Shown: one piece after another, positions 10,392-21,060 of the stretch | Layout of the letters: each line of letters starts with the position of its first letter | How positions within the stretch are numbered: the first letter of the stretch is position 1 | NCBI RefSeq assembly: GCF_024707125.1 | Contig: NZ_JANQAH010000009.1 | Span: forward strand, 434,001 to 498,000 | Direction of reading: 5' to 3' | Source: Devosia sp. | GTDB taxonomy: Bacteria > Pseudomonadota > Alphaproteobacteria > Rhizobiales > Devosiaceae | Length of the DNA stretch: 64,000 nt | Position numbers and translations under genes: made by a program | The notes under the pieces: model-generated | Database searches by the model: none | Told to the model about the DNA's origin: nothing | What the model saw: the letters and a program-made list of their open reading frames with translations, nothing else

Positions 10392-10461
10392 GTGTCATCC
10401 CCGCGAAAGCGGGGATCTCAAGTCCCAAACAGAGATTCCCGCTTTCGCGGGAATGACACTG
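10392..10461. repeat. Palindromic repeat, GTGTCATCCCCGCGAAAGCGGGG family
   Basis: Two inverted hairpin units, tcatccccgcgaaagcgggga at 10396-10416 and attcccgctttcgcgggaatgaca at about 10435-10458, face each other in the accD-trpA gap. The same unit recurs at 22281-22350 and in reduced form at 53645. The element may form a strong cruciform, or an mRNA hairpin between trpA and accD. Confidence 0.8.
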
Positions 10462-10477
10462 TGGGAGAGGAGAGATT

Positions 10478-11301
10478 TCACGTCCTTGCCCGCTTCACGC
10501 CGGCGGCGATGTCGGCAACGAGTTCGCGGACTGCCGAGACCGTCTTGTCGGTGGCCTTGCCATCAACGAGCGTCTTGGCGACGGCGTCGACCAGCACGGT
10601 GCCGACGACGATGCCATCGGCATGTTTGCCGATTTCGGCGGCGTCTTCGGCGGTCTTGATGCCAAAACCGACAGCGACGGGCAGGTTGGTATGGGCCTTG
10701 ATCCGGCTGACGGCTTCCCCAACGGCGGCGCGCGACTTGATCGCGGCGCCGGTAATGCCGGTCATCGAGACGTAGTAGACAAAGCCGGAGGTGTTTTCGA
10801 GCACGACCGGCAGGCGCTTGTCGTCGGTGGTCGGCGTCGTCAGGCGGATGAAGTTGATCCCGGCCTTGAGGGCGGGGATGCAGAGTTCATTGTCTTCTTC
10901 GGCCGGCAGGTCGACGATGATGAGCCCATCGACGCCCGCTTCCTTGGCGGTCGCGAGGAATTTTTCGACGCCAAAGCTATAGATGGGGTTGTAGTAGCCC
11001 ATCAGCACGATCGGCGTATTTTCGTCCTTGCGGCGGAATTCTTCGACCATGCCCAGAACGCCGAGCAGGGTCTGTCCGGCCTTCAGCGCACGCTGGCCCG
11101 CCATCTGGATGACGACGCCATCGGCCATGGGATCGGAAAAGGGCAGGCCCAGTTCGATCACATCGGCGCCGGCCTGCGGCAGGGCGTTGAGAATGGCCTG
11201 GCTGGTGGCGAGGTCAGGATCGCCGCCCATGAGGTAGGTGACGAAGGCGGGGCGATTGGCAGCCTTGGCGGCGGCGAAGGCGCGGTCGATACGGGTGGTC
11301 A

Positions 11302-11302
<1 letters not shown>
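10478..11302 (-). CDS. trpA: Tryptophan synthase subunit alpha
   Basis: TrpA cleaves indole-3-glycerol phosphate to indole and glyceraldehyde-3-phosphate; indole is channelled to TrpB. The 274-residue TIM barrel shows YLMGGDPD, the catalytic-Glu segment [15 protein letters not shown] and the phosphate-binding [11 protein letters not shown]. The frame is open upstream to 11473, but the start is the ATG at 11302. That ATG overlaps the trpB stop by one base (TAATG), a classic coupled junction. The gene lies last in the trpF-trpB-trpA series, and accD follows after a repeat-containing gap of about 230 bp. Confidence 0.97.
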
Positions 11303-12516
<1,214 letters not shown>

Positions 12517-12560
12517 TAGAGTTCCTCTCGGCGCCGCCGAGATGACCCGGCAAGCGATCC

Positions 12561-13208
12561 CTATACGGCCGCGCGGGCGTTGCGGATGAACGCTTCGATC
12601 AGCCTCTTGTCCTTTTCGCCGGGTGCCCGCTCGACGCCCGAAGACACGTCTATGCCAAATGGCGAGACAGTTCTCAGGGCCTGAGCAACATTGTCCGGCG
12701 TCAGGCCACCGGAAAGCATGAAGGGCACGGACGGGTCAAGCGCCTTGAGGAGCGACCAGTCAAAACTTTCGCCCAATCCGCCCGGCCGGTCGGCGCCTTT
12801 GGGCGGCTTGGCGTCGAGCAGGATGCGGTCGGCAACCTCGACAAAACCGGCAACCTGCGCCACGTCATCGGCCGTGCCGATGGGCAGGGCCTTCATGATC
12901 TCGACGCCGGCTTCGGCGCGAATGGCTTCGACGCGGTGCGGGGTTTCGGGGCCATGGAGCTGGATCCAGTCAGGACCAAGCGCGGCGACTTCGGCGACCG
13001 AGCTATTGTCGGGGTTGACCAGCACCACGCAGCTTTCCACCTGCCCGCGCGCGGCCGAGATCAATTCGCCCAGCAATTCGATGGGGACGTGGCGGGGCGA
13101 GCGCGCAAAATGCATGAAGCCGATCATGTCGGCGCCGGCCGCAATGGCGACATCAAGCATGTCGAAAGTCTTGATACCGCAGATTTTGATGATCAGGGGG
13201 TCGGCCAT
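12561..13208 (-). CDS. trpF: Phosphoribosylanthranilate isomerase
   Basis: TrpF catalyses the Amadori rearrangement of N-(5-phosphoribosyl)anthranilate in tryptophan synthesis. The 215-residue barrel has the catalytic cysteine in KICGIKT (Cys10), the general-acid Asp in [10 protein letters not shown] and phosphate-binding [10 protein letters not shown] and IDVSSGVE loops. It is the first of the three trp genes here. trpE, trpD and trpC are not in the window, matching the split trp arrangement of alphaproteobacteria. Confidence 0.97.
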   Translation of the reverse strand: MADPLIIKICGIKTFDMLDVAIAAGADMIGFMHFARSPRHVPIELLGELISAARGQVESCVVLVNPDNSSVAEVAALGPDWIQLHGPETPHRVEAIRAEAGVEIMKALPIGTADDVAQVAGFVEVADRILLDAKPPKGADRPGGLGESFDWSLLKALDPSVPFMLSGGLTPDNVAQALRTVSPFGIDVSSGVERAPGEKDKRLIEAFIRNARAAV

Positions 13209-13260
13209 CGCGTGGTCGGAACTCAGCTGTCGGAGCTAGGATAAAGGGACAATGAGGTGT

Positions 13261-13623
13261 TCACCGCAGGTCCAGGATTTCGTCGACTTCGGAAAGGGCG
13301 TTGCTGCCGCCCTGCCCCTGGCGCCGGCGCTGGGCTTCAAGCTCGGAATTCAGCGCCTGCGCTTCGCGACGCCACTGGCGCTCGCGCTTGCGGTGCTGCC
13401 CTTGCGCAAACCAGGTGGCGGTGCCGCCGAGCAGGACCCCGATCAGCAGCACGATATAGAGGATGACAAAGAGCGGAATGCCATAGCCGGCCGCATCGGC
13501 AGAAGCGGGCGCGCCGAAGGGATTGAGATTGATGGCAACCAATTGCCGGTTGGCGAGGGCAAAAGCCACCAATGCCGCGCAAAGCGGCACCAGAACCAGC
13601 CAACCAACGATCTTGCTGACCAT
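13261..13623 (-). CDS. LapA-family (DUF1049) membrane protein
   Basis: This 120-residue inner-membrane protein has two hydrophobic helices, about residues 4-24 and 47-70. The second runs into a basic, Arg/Gln-rich coiled coil (about 73-102). The layout and the ANRQLVAINLNPFG segment fit the lipopolysaccharide assembly protein A / DUF1049 family, which sits between ihfB and trpF in many alphaproteobacteria. It follows ihfB by 46 bp in the same direction. Its role in lipopolysaccharide assembly is inferred from the Escherichia coli relative, not from this sequence. Confidence 0.82.
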   Translation of the reverse strand: MVSKIVGWLVLVPLCAALVAFALANRQLVAINLNPFGAPASADAAGYGIPLFVILYIVLLIGVLLGGTATWFAQGQHRKRERQWRREAQALNSELEAQRRRQGQGGSNALSEVDEILDLR

Positions 13624-13669
13624 AAGTCTTCCGAACTATTCGAGGGCCCGTGAGGCGCCGATCACGATC

Positions 13670-13951
13670 TTACTCGCGATTGAGGCGCTCGCGGATTTCC
13701 TTGCCGGCCTTGAACTGCGGCACATATTTTTCCTTGACATCGACCTGTTCGCCGGTTCGAGGATTGCGCCCGACGCGAGCCGGACGGTTCTTTACGGAAA
13801 AGGCGCCGAAGCCGCGCAATTCGACGCGGTCACCGCGCGCCATGGCATCCCCGATCTGGTCGAGAATGGCATTGACGATGTTCTCGATGTCGCGCTGGAA
13901 CAGATGTGGATTCTCTGCGGCGAGCTTCTCGACAAGTTCAGACTTGATCAT
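13670..13951 (-). CDS. ihfB: Integration host factor subunit beta
   Basis: IHF-beta pairs with IHF-alpha to bend DNA sharply at specific sites, assisting replication, recombination and sigma-54 promoters. The 93-residue protein starts [10 protein letters not shown] and shows the DNA-binding arm [21 protein letters not shown], with the intercalating proline. Open frame extends upstream to 14032, but the homologous start is the ATG at 13951. It lies 37 bp after sppA, the standard alphaproteobacterial neighbour. Confidence 0.96.
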   Translation of the reverse strand: MIKSELVEKLAAENPHLFQRDIENIVNAILDQIGDAMARGDRVELRGFGAFSVKNRPARVGRNPRTGEQVDVKEKYVPQFKAGKEIRERLNRE

Positions 13952-13988
13952 GGAAGGCTCCGGTCTCCAAGACGCTGCTCCCCTTGCC

Positions 13989-14936
13989 TCAGGGGTTCGT
14001 TCCAACCTGCCAAAGCGAAACCAAACCGTCAAGCATCACAGGACCTTCCGCAGGAAGTCCCAATGCCGCACGCGCCGATCCGCCGAGCAATTGACCGACC
14101 CAGCCAAAGCCCTCGTCGGGCAGCGGCCAGGCGGAAATGACGGGCAGATCTTCGGCAATGCCCTTCTCGCTTTCGAGCCAGGCAATGGCTTCGGTTTCCC
14201 CGCCAAGGGCATCGATAAGGCCATTCTCGAGCGCGACGCGACCGGTGACGATACGGCCGTCGGCGAGCGCAAGGGCCGTGGGGCGCGGGAGATTGCGGCG
14301 TTCCGCCACGATATCGACGAACCAGACGAAACTGTCTTCGACAAGGGCGGCGAGCGAAGCGCGGGGCGCGCCCTCGAGCGGCTCGTTGAAATCGGGCTCG
14401 GCTTTGAGCGGCCCGGAGGCCACTTTGTCGAGATCGATGCCGATCGTATCGAGCAGTTTGCCGGCATTGACGTGCTGGTAGAGCACGCCGATTGAGCCCA
14501 CGATCGAGAGGCGACGGGCAAAAATGTGATCGGTGCCGATGGCGGTCATATAGGCGGCGGAGGCGCCAAGTTCGTTGATCACCGAAACCACCGGCTTTTC
14601 GGCACTGAGCCGGCGCAGGGATTCGTAGAGCTCTTCGCCGCCTGCCGTGGTGCCGCCAGGGGAATTGATGGCGACGATCACGGCTTTCACCTTATCGTCC
14701 TCGATCAGCTGCTCGAACATTTTTTGCCTTGCGGCATTGGTCGAAATGGTGCCGTCGATGGTGATCCGGGCGATGGCGCCATCTCCGGTCACGCTGGGCA
14801 TGGCAAAGCGGCCGAAGAGCGCGAGGACAACAGCGGCGGCAGCGACCAGCGCAAAAATGCGCCAGCGCCCGCGCGAGCGCCTGAAAGTGTCTGCGGCCAG
14901 CGCTTCATGGGCTTCGGAGGAGGGGAAGTGGGTCAC
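13989..14936 (-). CDS. sppA: Signal peptide peptidase SppA (short, 36K type)
   Basis: SppA is a membrane-anchored serine protease that degrades cleaved signal peptides. One TM helix lies at about residues 27-42, then a crotonase-fold protease domain. The likely nucleophile serine is in LGASAAYM, and the dyad lysine probably lies in the VASGPLK segment. An ATG at 15068 would add 44 atypical residues. I prefer the GTG at 14936, preceded by AGGA at good spacing, which gives 315 aa. It heads an sppA-ihfB-lapA-trpF series. The start choice is the uncertain part. Confidence 0.9.
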   Translation of the reverse strand: MTHFPSSEAHEALAADTFRRSRGRWRIFALVAAAAVVLALFGRFAMPSVTGDGAIARITIDGTISTNAARQKMFEQLIEDDKVKAVIVAINSPGGTTAGGEELYESLRRLSAEKPVVSVINELGASAAYMTAIGTDHIFARRLSIVGSIGVLYQHVNAGKLLDTIGIDLDKVASGPLKAEPDFNEPLEGAPRASLAALVEDSFVWFVDIVAERRNLPRPTALALADGRIVTGRVALENGLIDALGGETEAIAWLESEKGIAEDLPVISAWPLPDEGFGWVGQLLGGSARAALGLPAEGPVMLDGLVSLWQVGTNP

Positions 14937-15135
14937 GGCAAGGTCCTGCAGAATTTGGTGCGACCATACACGGATGAGACGAAACGGCCAGATAGGTCGA
15001 TTATTTTGACCAGCGGTGGCCCCATCAGGAGAGGGCTCAGCCCGAACTTTTGCGTGCTTCAAAAACACACGCGGTGAGTGTGGGGGTTCAATGTATGCCC
15101 CATCACGGGAGGCGCGGATGAGCCCCCGCCAAAAT

Positions 15136-15639
15136 CTAGAGCACTTTCACCATATAGCGCGCCGCATCCTCATAGGCTGCGAGCTTTTCCGTCAGTTCCG
15201 GGCGGTCTTCCGTCACAAAACCCTGCCTCTCCCAGAAGGGCACCGAGCCGTTGACGGCGACGAGGCTCATGGTTGGAAAGCCCATGGCTTGTGCATGTTT
15301 CGTGAGGGCGGCAACGATCTGGCCGGCAGCGCCGACGCCGCGTGCCACGGGCAGCAAGGCAAGGTCGTGAATGTAAAAAGTGTCCGGCTGATCGGGCAGC
15401 GCACCGATAAGCGCGTTAAGCGCCGGCAGGGACCCGCGCATCCAGGGGTGGCTCAAGACATAGCCGGCCGGCTTTTCCGCGACTTCCAGGATGTAGCAGC
15501 CATTGCGGTAGAGGCTGTGCTTTTCGGCCAGGACCGCGTCGGATTCAAAAAAGCCGGGATGGACTTTTTCGGCAATGGTCGAGACGGCGTTGAGATCGTA
15601 GCCGCTCATGGCGCGCCAGGAAACATCCCTGAAAAGCAT
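15136..15639 (-). CDS. GNAT family N-acetyltransferase
   Basis: This 167-residue acetyl-CoA-dependent acyltransferase has the GNAT fold. The acetyl-CoA pyrophosphate loop is LLPVARGVGAAGQIV (about residues 94-108), and a C-terminal VNGSVPFWERQGFV matches motif B. A Shine-Dalgarno AGGGAG precedes the ATG. It lies between rpsA and sppA, which are adjacent in many relatives, just beyond the rpsA terminator, so it probably has its own promoter. The substrate cannot be predicted. Confidence 0.85.
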   Translation of the reverse strand: MLFRDVSWRAMSGYDLNAVSTIAEKVHPGFFESDAVLAEKHSLYRNGCYILEVAEKPAGYVLSHPWMRGSLPALNALIGALPDQPDTFYIHDLALLPVARGVGAAGQIVAALTKHAQAMGFPTMSLVAVNGSVPFWERQGFVTEDRPELTEKLAAYEDAARYMVKVL

Positions 15640-15651
15640 CGATGTGCTCCC

Positions 15652-15684
15652 TAAACAAAACGACCCGCGCTGATAAAGCGCGGG
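15652..15684 (-). terminator. Rho-independent terminator of rpsA
   Basis: On the minus strand an 8-bp stem CCCGCGCT/AGCGCGGG with a 5-nt loop (plus-strand 15664-15684) is followed by TCGTTTTGTTT, a canonical intrinsic terminator just after rpsA. Confidence 0.88.
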
Positions 15685-15711
15685 CCGAAAGATTGCAAAT
15701 AAGCGTGACGC

Positions 15712-17427
15712 TTACTTTTCGTCGCGGCCCTTGAGGGCGGCGCCGAGGATGTCGCCGAGCGAAGCGCCCGAATCCGACGAACCGAAGTTCGCAACGGCTT
15801 CACGTTCTTCGGCGATTTCGAGTGCCTTGATCGAGAGCTGGATGCGGCCGGTCTTACGGTCGTACTGGGTGACGCGTGCGTCGACCTTTTCGCCCTTGGA
15901 GAAACGTTCCGGACGCTGGTCGTTGCGGTCGCGGCTGAGGTCGGCGCGGCGGATGAAGGCCGTCACTTCGCTGTCGGCGATACGGACTTCAATGCCCCCA
16001 TCGTTGACTTCGATGACTTCAGTGGTGACCACGGCGTTCTTGCGCAGGCCACCGGCTTCGCCGCCAGCAGCTGCACTCGATTCGGCGAGGTCATCAGCAG
16101 CGAGCTGCTTGATACCGAGCGAGATACGTTCCTTCTCGACGTCGACGTCGAGAACCTTGGCCTTGACGATGTCGCCACGGTTGTAGTCGTCGAGAGCGAC
16201 TTCACCGGACTTCTGCCAGTCGAGGTCGGAGAGGTGAACCATGCCGTCCACATCGCCTTCGAGGCCGATGAACAGACCGAATTCGGTCTTGTTCTTGACT
16301 TCGCCTTCGATGGTGGCGCCAACCGGGTTCTTCTCGGCGAAAGCTTCCCACGGATTCTGCAGGGTCTGCTTGAGACCGAGCGAAATGCGGCGCTTGTCCG
16401 GATCGACTTCGAGCACGACGACGTCGACTTCCTGCGAGGTCGAGACGATCTTGCCCGGGTGGACGTTCTTCTTGGTCCAGCTCATTTCCGAAACGTGGAT
16501 CAGGCCTTCGATGCCCGGTTCCAGTTCGACGAATGCGCCGTAGTCGGTGATGTTGGTCACGCGGCCAGAGAACTTCGCACCGATCGGGTACTTGGCTTCG
16601 ATGCCTTCCCAGGGATCAGCCTGGAGCTGCTTCATGCCGAGCGAGATACGGTGGGATTCGTGGTTGATGCGAACGATCTGGACCTTGATGGTCTCGCCGA
16701 TCGTGAGCACTTCCGACGGGTGGTTGACGCGACGCCATGCGATATCGGTGACGTGCAGCAGGCCGTCGATGCCGCCGAGGTCAACGAACGCACCGTAATC
16801 GGTGATGTTCTTGACCACGCCGTCGACAACCTGGCCCTCTTCGAGCTGCTGGACGATTTCCGAACGCTGTTCGGCGCGCGATTCTTCGAGAATGGCGCGA
16901 CGCGACACGACGATATTGCCGCGACGCTTGTCCATCTTGAGGATCTGGAACGGCTGCGGCACGTTCATGAGCGGAGCGATATCGCGGATCGGACGGATGT
17001 CGACCTGCGAACGCGGCAGGAAGGCCACGGCGCCTTCGAGGTCAACGGTGAAACCACCCTTGACCTGGTTGAAGATCGTGCCTTCAACGCGCTCATTGGC
17101 GTTGTACTTTTCTTCGAGCTTGACCCAGCTCTCTTCGCGACGGGCCTTCTCACGCGACAGGACGGCTTCGCCCATGGCGTTTTCGACGCGGTCGACATAG
17201 ACCTCGACGTCCGAACCGATGGTGATGGTGCCATCACGGCCGGCAGCGCCGAATTCCTTCAGCGGGACGCGGCCTTCGGTCTTGAGACCGACGTCGATGA
17301 TGGCCAGGTCCTTTTCGATGGCAACGACTTTGCCACGAACAACGGTGCCTTCAGCGGCATCGTTGTCGACAAAGGAGTCGAGCAGCATCGATTCGAAATC
17401 TTCTTTAGTCACAGTTTGCTGTGCCAA
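15712..17427 (-). CDS. rpsA: 30S ribosomal protein S1
   Basis: S1 binds mRNA and docks it on the 30S subunit, enabling initiation on structured leaders. The protein has six S1 (OB-fold) repeats. Repeated blocks such as ITDYGAFVDLGGIDGLLHVTDI and ITDYGAFVELEPGIEGLIHVSEM are plain. An ATG at 17472 is in frame, but I prefer the TTG at 17427 (L/M-AQQTVTKEDF). It has GGAG about 8 nt upstream and matches the usual N terminus; this gives 571 aa. cmk lies upstream, as is usual. A strong terminator follows. Confidence 0.95.
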   Translation of the reverse strand: MAQQTVTKEDFESMLLDSFVDNDAAEGTVVRGKVVAIEKDLAIIDVGLKTEGRVPLKEFGAAGRDGTITIGSDVEVYVDRVENAMGEAVLSREKARREESWVKLEEKYNANERVEGTIFNQVKGGFTVDLEGAVAFLPRSQVDIRPIRDIAPLMNVPQPFQILKMDKRRGNIVVSRRAILEESRAEQRSEIVQQLEEGQVVDGVVKNITDYGAFVDLGGIDGLLHVTDIAWRRVNHPSEVLTIGETIKVQIVRINHESHRISLGMKQLQADPWEGIEAKYPIGAKFSGRVTNITDYGAFVELEPGIEGLIHVSEMSWTKKNVHPGKIVSTSQEVDVVVLEVDPDKRRISLGLKQTLQNPWEAFAEKNPVGATIEGEVKNKTEFGLFIGLEGDVDGMVHLSDLDWQKSGEVALDDYNRGDIVKAKVLDVDVEKERISLGIKQLAADDLAESSAAAGGEAGGLRKNAVVTTEVIEVNDGGIEVRIADSEVTAFIRRADLSRDRNDQRPERFSKGEKVDARVTQYDRKTGRIQLSIKALEIAEEREAVANFGSSDSGASLGDILGAALKGRDEK

Positions 17428-17610
17428 ACTTTTTCTCCGTTGCGCCGGCGTGTTGAGGGTTGCTGATCCCATTGAGAATTCGGGTCCGCTTCAGCACAAA
17501 TGCCAAAGCCGGCGCACGGAGCACCGCTTCTCGAACAGGACGATTTGTTTAGTCGGTTTCCGGACCAAGGCTTTGGATGATGGTCGGGACCAAAAGCCTC
17601 AAGGAGGAAA

Positions 17611-18264
17611 TTAGGAGAGCAAATGTTCCCCTGCCTTGAGCGCCATGGCCTGATCGACAATCGCGATGGCAGCGCGGAGTGCGGCCTCTATACTCAGTTG
17701 TGTCGTATCGAGCAAGTGTGCGTCGTCGGACTTGTAGAAACCGCCATTGGGATTGAGCATGTCGCGCGCATCCCGTTCTTCTATCTGGTGATAGAGAGCA
17801 TAGCGGTCAACCACCTCGCCGCGCGCCTCGAACTGGCGGGCCCGGCGCTCCATGCGCGCCTTGCTGTCGGCCTGGATGAAAAGTTTTACATCGGCATCGG
17901 GGCAGATTTTCGTGCCGATATCGCGGCCATCGAGCACGGCACCGCCCGGTTGCAGGGCAAAATTGCGCTGGAAGTCGAAAAGCGCCTTGCGGACTTCGGC
18001 GATGACGGCGACTTTTGAAGCCAGCGTGCCGGCCTTGGCGCTGGTCAGGGTCTCGAGATCGGTGAGGTGTGCGGCATCGAGCTTTTGGGCGGCTTCGATT
18101 GCTTTGGCTTCAAATTCGCTCGTGTCTTCAAAGGCTTCGACGGCCACGCCGACGGCGCGATAGAGCAGGCCCGTATCGAGATGCGGCAGCTGGTAGTGTC
18201 GCGCAAGACCCTGGGCCAATGTGCCCTTGCCCGAAGCGGCCGGTCCATCGACGGCTATGATCAT
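17611..18264 (-). CDS. cmk: (d)CMP kinase
   Basis: Cytidylate kinase phosphorylates CMP and dCMP with ATP. The 217-residue P-loop protein starts IIAVDGPAASGKGTLA (Walker A) and has HLDTGLLYRAV, the substrate-binding LDGRDIGT and the lid RRARQFEARG. An ATG eight codons upstream is in frame, but the family start is at 18264. cmk precedes rpsA as in many alphaproteobacteria. The usual upstream partner aroA is not here; a divergent FYDLN gene is. Confidence 0.96.
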   Translation of the reverse strand: MIIAVDGPAASGKGTLAQGLARHYQLPHLDTGLLYRAVGVAVEAFEDTSEFEAKAIEAAQKLDAAHLTDLETLTSAKAGTLASKVAVIAEVRKALFDFQRNFALQPGGAVLDGRDIGTKICPDADVKLFIQADSKARMERRARQFEARGEVVDRYALYHQIEERDARDMLNPNGGFYKSDDAHLLDTTQLSIEAALRAAIAIVDQAMALKAGEHLLS

Positions 18265-18454
18265 GACCTTCACCCTGGCACTTGGCATATCCCGGGACGC
18301 CTTAGCATGGGTTTGCGGGGCGGAGCCACCCTCGCTTGTTCAGCATTTAGGATTTGACACAACCCGGCTTTGCACCTAACCGGACTGGCCGAATATCAGG
18401 CTTGGCCGCGGCGGTCGGCCACAGGCATTTTCCCTTTTCGACGAGGCATGTGAA

Positions 18455-18862
18455 ATGGCCAACGAACGCGGTACCAAGCGTACCGATCCCGATACCGGCA
18501 AGAAGTTCTACGATCTGAACATGGATCCGATCGTCTCGCCCTATACCGGCAAGTCCTATCCCCGCTCCTATTTCGACACCCTGGCAGTCGGCAAGGCGTC
18601 GACCGTTTCGTCGCGCAAGGTCGACGATGAGGATGAGGTCGAGGAAGAAGAAGAGGTCGAGGACACCAACGCTCCCGAAATCGTCAGCCTCGAGGATGCC
18701 GACGCCGAAGAGAGCGGTGGCGATGAGGAAATCCCAGATGTCGACGATGTCGAAGTCGACGAAGAACTGGGCGACGATGAAGAAGACGTGTTCCTCGAAG
18801 AGGAAGACGACGACGCTGACGATGGCCTCGGCTTTGACGTCGGCGACGACGAAGACCGCTGA
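18455..18862 (+). CDS. FYDLN acid domain protein (TIGR02300 family)
   Basis: This 135-residue protein has a short conserved N-terminal domain (GTKRTDPDTGKKFYDLN, then PIVSPYTGKSYPRSYFD). The rest, from about residue 56, is extremely acidic and probably disordered. The domain looks like a zinc ribbon whose cysteines have been replaced by Asp, Ser or Thr, so metal binding is unlikely. The family is alphaproteobacterial, its function is unknown, and it commonly sits by tRNA-Ala, as here. It is divergent from cmk. Confidence 0.93.
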   Translation: MANERGTKRTDPDTGKKFYDLNMDPIVSPYTGKSYPRSYFDTLAVGKASTVSSRKVDDEDEVEEEEEVEDTNAPEIVSLEDADAEESGGDEEIPDVDDVEVDEELGDDEEDVFLEEEDDDADDGLGFDVGDDEDR

Positions 18863-18877
18863 TTTTATTTGAGTTTT

Positions 18878-18905
18878 TCCGCCGGGGAGGGTTTTCCCCG
18901 GCGGA
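18878..18905 (+). terminator. Strong hairpin after the FYDLN gene
   Basis: There is a perfect 11-bp inverted repeat tccgccgggga/tccccggcgga with a 6-nt loop, 15 bp after the stop. It is flanked by T5 on the left and A7 on the right, so it lacks a 3' U-tract for the plus strand. It may act in Rho-dependent termination or mRNA end protection. Confidence 0.55.
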
Positions 18906-18929
18906 TGAAAAAAAGTGTCATTTAGGCAC

Positions 18930-18958
18930 TTGCGTTGTCCGGAATCATCCTCTAGGTT
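18930..18958 (+). promoter_or_regulatory. Candidate promoter for tRNA-Ala
   Basis: TTGCGT (18930-18935), a 17-bp spacer, then TAGGTT (18953-18958), about 45 bp before the tRNA. Spacing is ideal and the hexamers are moderate. Confidence 0.45.
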
Positions 18959-19002
18959 CCGCCTCGCTTCGGACGGCCAAGCGCCTCCGAGACCCACGGA
19001 AT

Positions 19003-19078
<76 letters not shown>

Positions 19079-19206
19079 TTTCCTCCTAATTTGTTGACAG
19101 ACTGGTAGCATCGAGCCGCGCTTTGGCGCGAATGCGTTGGGGTTCGGTTGTTTCCTGCGCCGGCTTTCCTATAGTGATGGGATAGAACCAGCCCGGGACG
19201 CCCGTC

Positions 19207-20961
19207 TTGTCGTCCAATGTCACCTCTTCCCCGTCCGGGACCGAACCTTATTGGCGCCGCCTCGTACGATTCGCCGGACGGCGTCTCGACACGCTCTCGG
19301 CCGGCGGCTGGCTTTTTGGTCTTCTCTTCGCCGCCCTGTCGCTGACGCCCTCGCTTATTCCGCGCAATGTGCTGGTGCAGGGGATTTTGTCCGGCTGTGC
19401 CTTTGCGGCCGGCTATGGCATCGGGGTCTTTCTCGAATGGCTGTGGAATTTCCTGGAGCTGCGCTGGCCCAACCGCAGGGTGGCGCGCTGGACCGGGCGG
19501 CTCTGTGCCGGGGCGTGCCTTGTCCTCACCATTGCCTTTCTCTGGTTCTGGACCGGCTGGCAGAATTCTATCCGCGCCGGCATGGGCGAGGCGCCGCTCG
19601 AAGCGACCCAGCCGCTGCTGGTGGCGCTGATTGCCCTCTTGCCGGCAGCCCTGCTGGTGGGGCTCGGAACCCTGATCGTCCATGGCGTGCGGATCGTCGC
19701 CATTTGGCTTGGAAAACTGATCCCGCCGCGCGTCGCGCTGGTCGGGGCCATGATCCTGGTGGGTCTTGCTACCGCCACCGTGGGCGATGGCGTCGTTGCG
19801 CGGGGGCTGTTTTTTGCCGCCGACCGGTTTTACGGCAATTTCGACCGGCTGGTGGGCATTTCCGAACCCATGCCGACCGATCCGCTGAAATCGGGCAGCG
19901 CGCAATCGCTGGTCAGATGGGACACCATTGGCCTTGATGCGCGCGTTTATGTCGAGACCGGCCCGACCGCCGAGGAGATTGCCGCGCTCACCGAAAAACC
20001 GGCGGAGACGCCGTTGCGCGTCTATGTGGGCCTGCGCTCGGCCGATACGCCGGAAAAGCGCGCCGAACTGGCTTTGGCGGAAATGGACCGGGTCGGCGCC
20101 TTCGACCGCAAGGTGCTGGTGCTGATCATGCCGGTGGGCACCGGCTGGGTCGAGCCGGCAGCGGTGGACACGCTCGAATTTCTCCATGGCGGGGATGTTG
20201 CCAGCGTCGCCGTGCAATATTCGTATCTCACGAGTTGGCTGTCGCTGGTGTCCGAACCCGATATCGGGGTGGAAACGGCTCGGGCGCTGTTCAATGCCGT
20301 GTATGATCGCTGGACCGACATGCCGCATGACCGGCGCCCAAAGCTTTATCTCCATGGCCTCAGCCTTGGCGCCTATAGTTCGGCGGCCTCGGCCCAGCTC
20401 TACGACATTTTGGGCGATCCCTTCGATGGGGCGCTTTGGGTGGGGCCGCCCTTTGCCAGCGCCGCCTGGCGCACTACCACGGCCAATCGCGATCCCGGCT
20501 CGCCCTTCTGGCGGCCGCGCATCGGCCAGGAAACGACAGTGCGCTTTGCCAATAGAGGCGACGATCTCGACGAGGGCAGCGAATGGGGGCCGATGCGGAT
20601 CGTCTATCTGCAATATCCCTCTGACCCCATCGTCTTCTTCGACTGGACGCTGCTCTATCGCGAGCCGGCGTGGCTCAGCGAAGAGCGGGCGCCTTCGGTG
20701 TCGCCGCTGCTCAACTGGTATCCGGTCGTTACCTTTCTGCAGCTGGCGCTCGACATGGCGCTGGCCCAGACTGCGCCCATCGGTTTTGGGCATGTCTATG
20801 CGCCGCAGGACTATTTTGATGGCTGGGTGGCGGTCACCGAGCCACAGGGTTTTTCCGATGCCGAACTCGATGCGCTTGAAGCAAAGCTGACCCGGCATGG
20901 GCCGCGCGCGCTGATCGAGGGTGGATGGTTCCGGCACAACCAGCCTGTTGTGGCAAACTGA
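19207..20961 (+). CDS. Membrane alpha/beta-hydrolase family protein (Abhydrolase_9 type)
   Basis: This 584-residue protein has an N-terminal membrane half with several helices (about residues 33-53, 57-80, 98-118, 133-160 and 175-200). A large alpha/beta-hydrolase domain follows from about residue 230. The nucleophile elbow LHGLSLGAYSS (GLSLG) is near 380. The architecture matches the Abhydrolase_9_N plus Abhydrolase_9 families found in alphaproteobacteria and actinobacteria. An esterase or lipase acting at the membrane is plausible but unproven. It is monocistronic, downstream of tRNA-Ala. The first strong in-frame start was used; an alternative within 20 codons cannot be excluded. Confidence 0.87.
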   Translation: MSSNVTSSPSGTEPYWRRLVRFAGRRLDTLSAGGWLFGLLFAALSLTPSLIPRNVLVQGILSGCAFAAGYGIGVFLEWLWNFLELRWPNRRVARWTGRLCAGACLVLTIAFLWFWTGWQNSIRAGMGEAPLEATQPLLVALIALLPAALLVGLGTLIVHGVRIVAIWLGKLIPPRVALVGAMILVGLATATVGDGVVARGLFFAADRFYGNFDRLVGISEPMPTDPLKSGSAQSLVRWDTIGLDARVYVETGPTAEEIAALTEKPAETPLRVYVGLRSADTPEKRAELALAEMDRVGAFDRKVLVLIMPVGTGWVEPAAVDTLEFLHGGDVASVAVQYSYLTSWLSLVSEPDIGVETARALFNAVYDRWTDMPHDRRPKLYLHGLSLGAYSSAASAQLYDILGDPFDGALWVGPPFASAAWRTTTANRDPGSPFWRPRIGQETTVRFANRGDDLDEGSEWGPMRIVYLQYPSDPIVFFDWTLLYREPAWLSEERAPSVSPLLNWYPVVTFLQLALDMALAQTAPIGFGHVYAPQDYFDGWVAVTEPQGFSDAELDALEAKLTRHGPRALIEGGWFRHNQPVVAN

Positions 20962-21060
20962 TTGAAGCAAACCTGAGGCGCGATGCTCCTGCCATAATCG
21001 GGTTTGACTGCCGCTATCCTTCTGGCATTGCTTCGATCGGGCGCCGGACAAGGACCAAAA

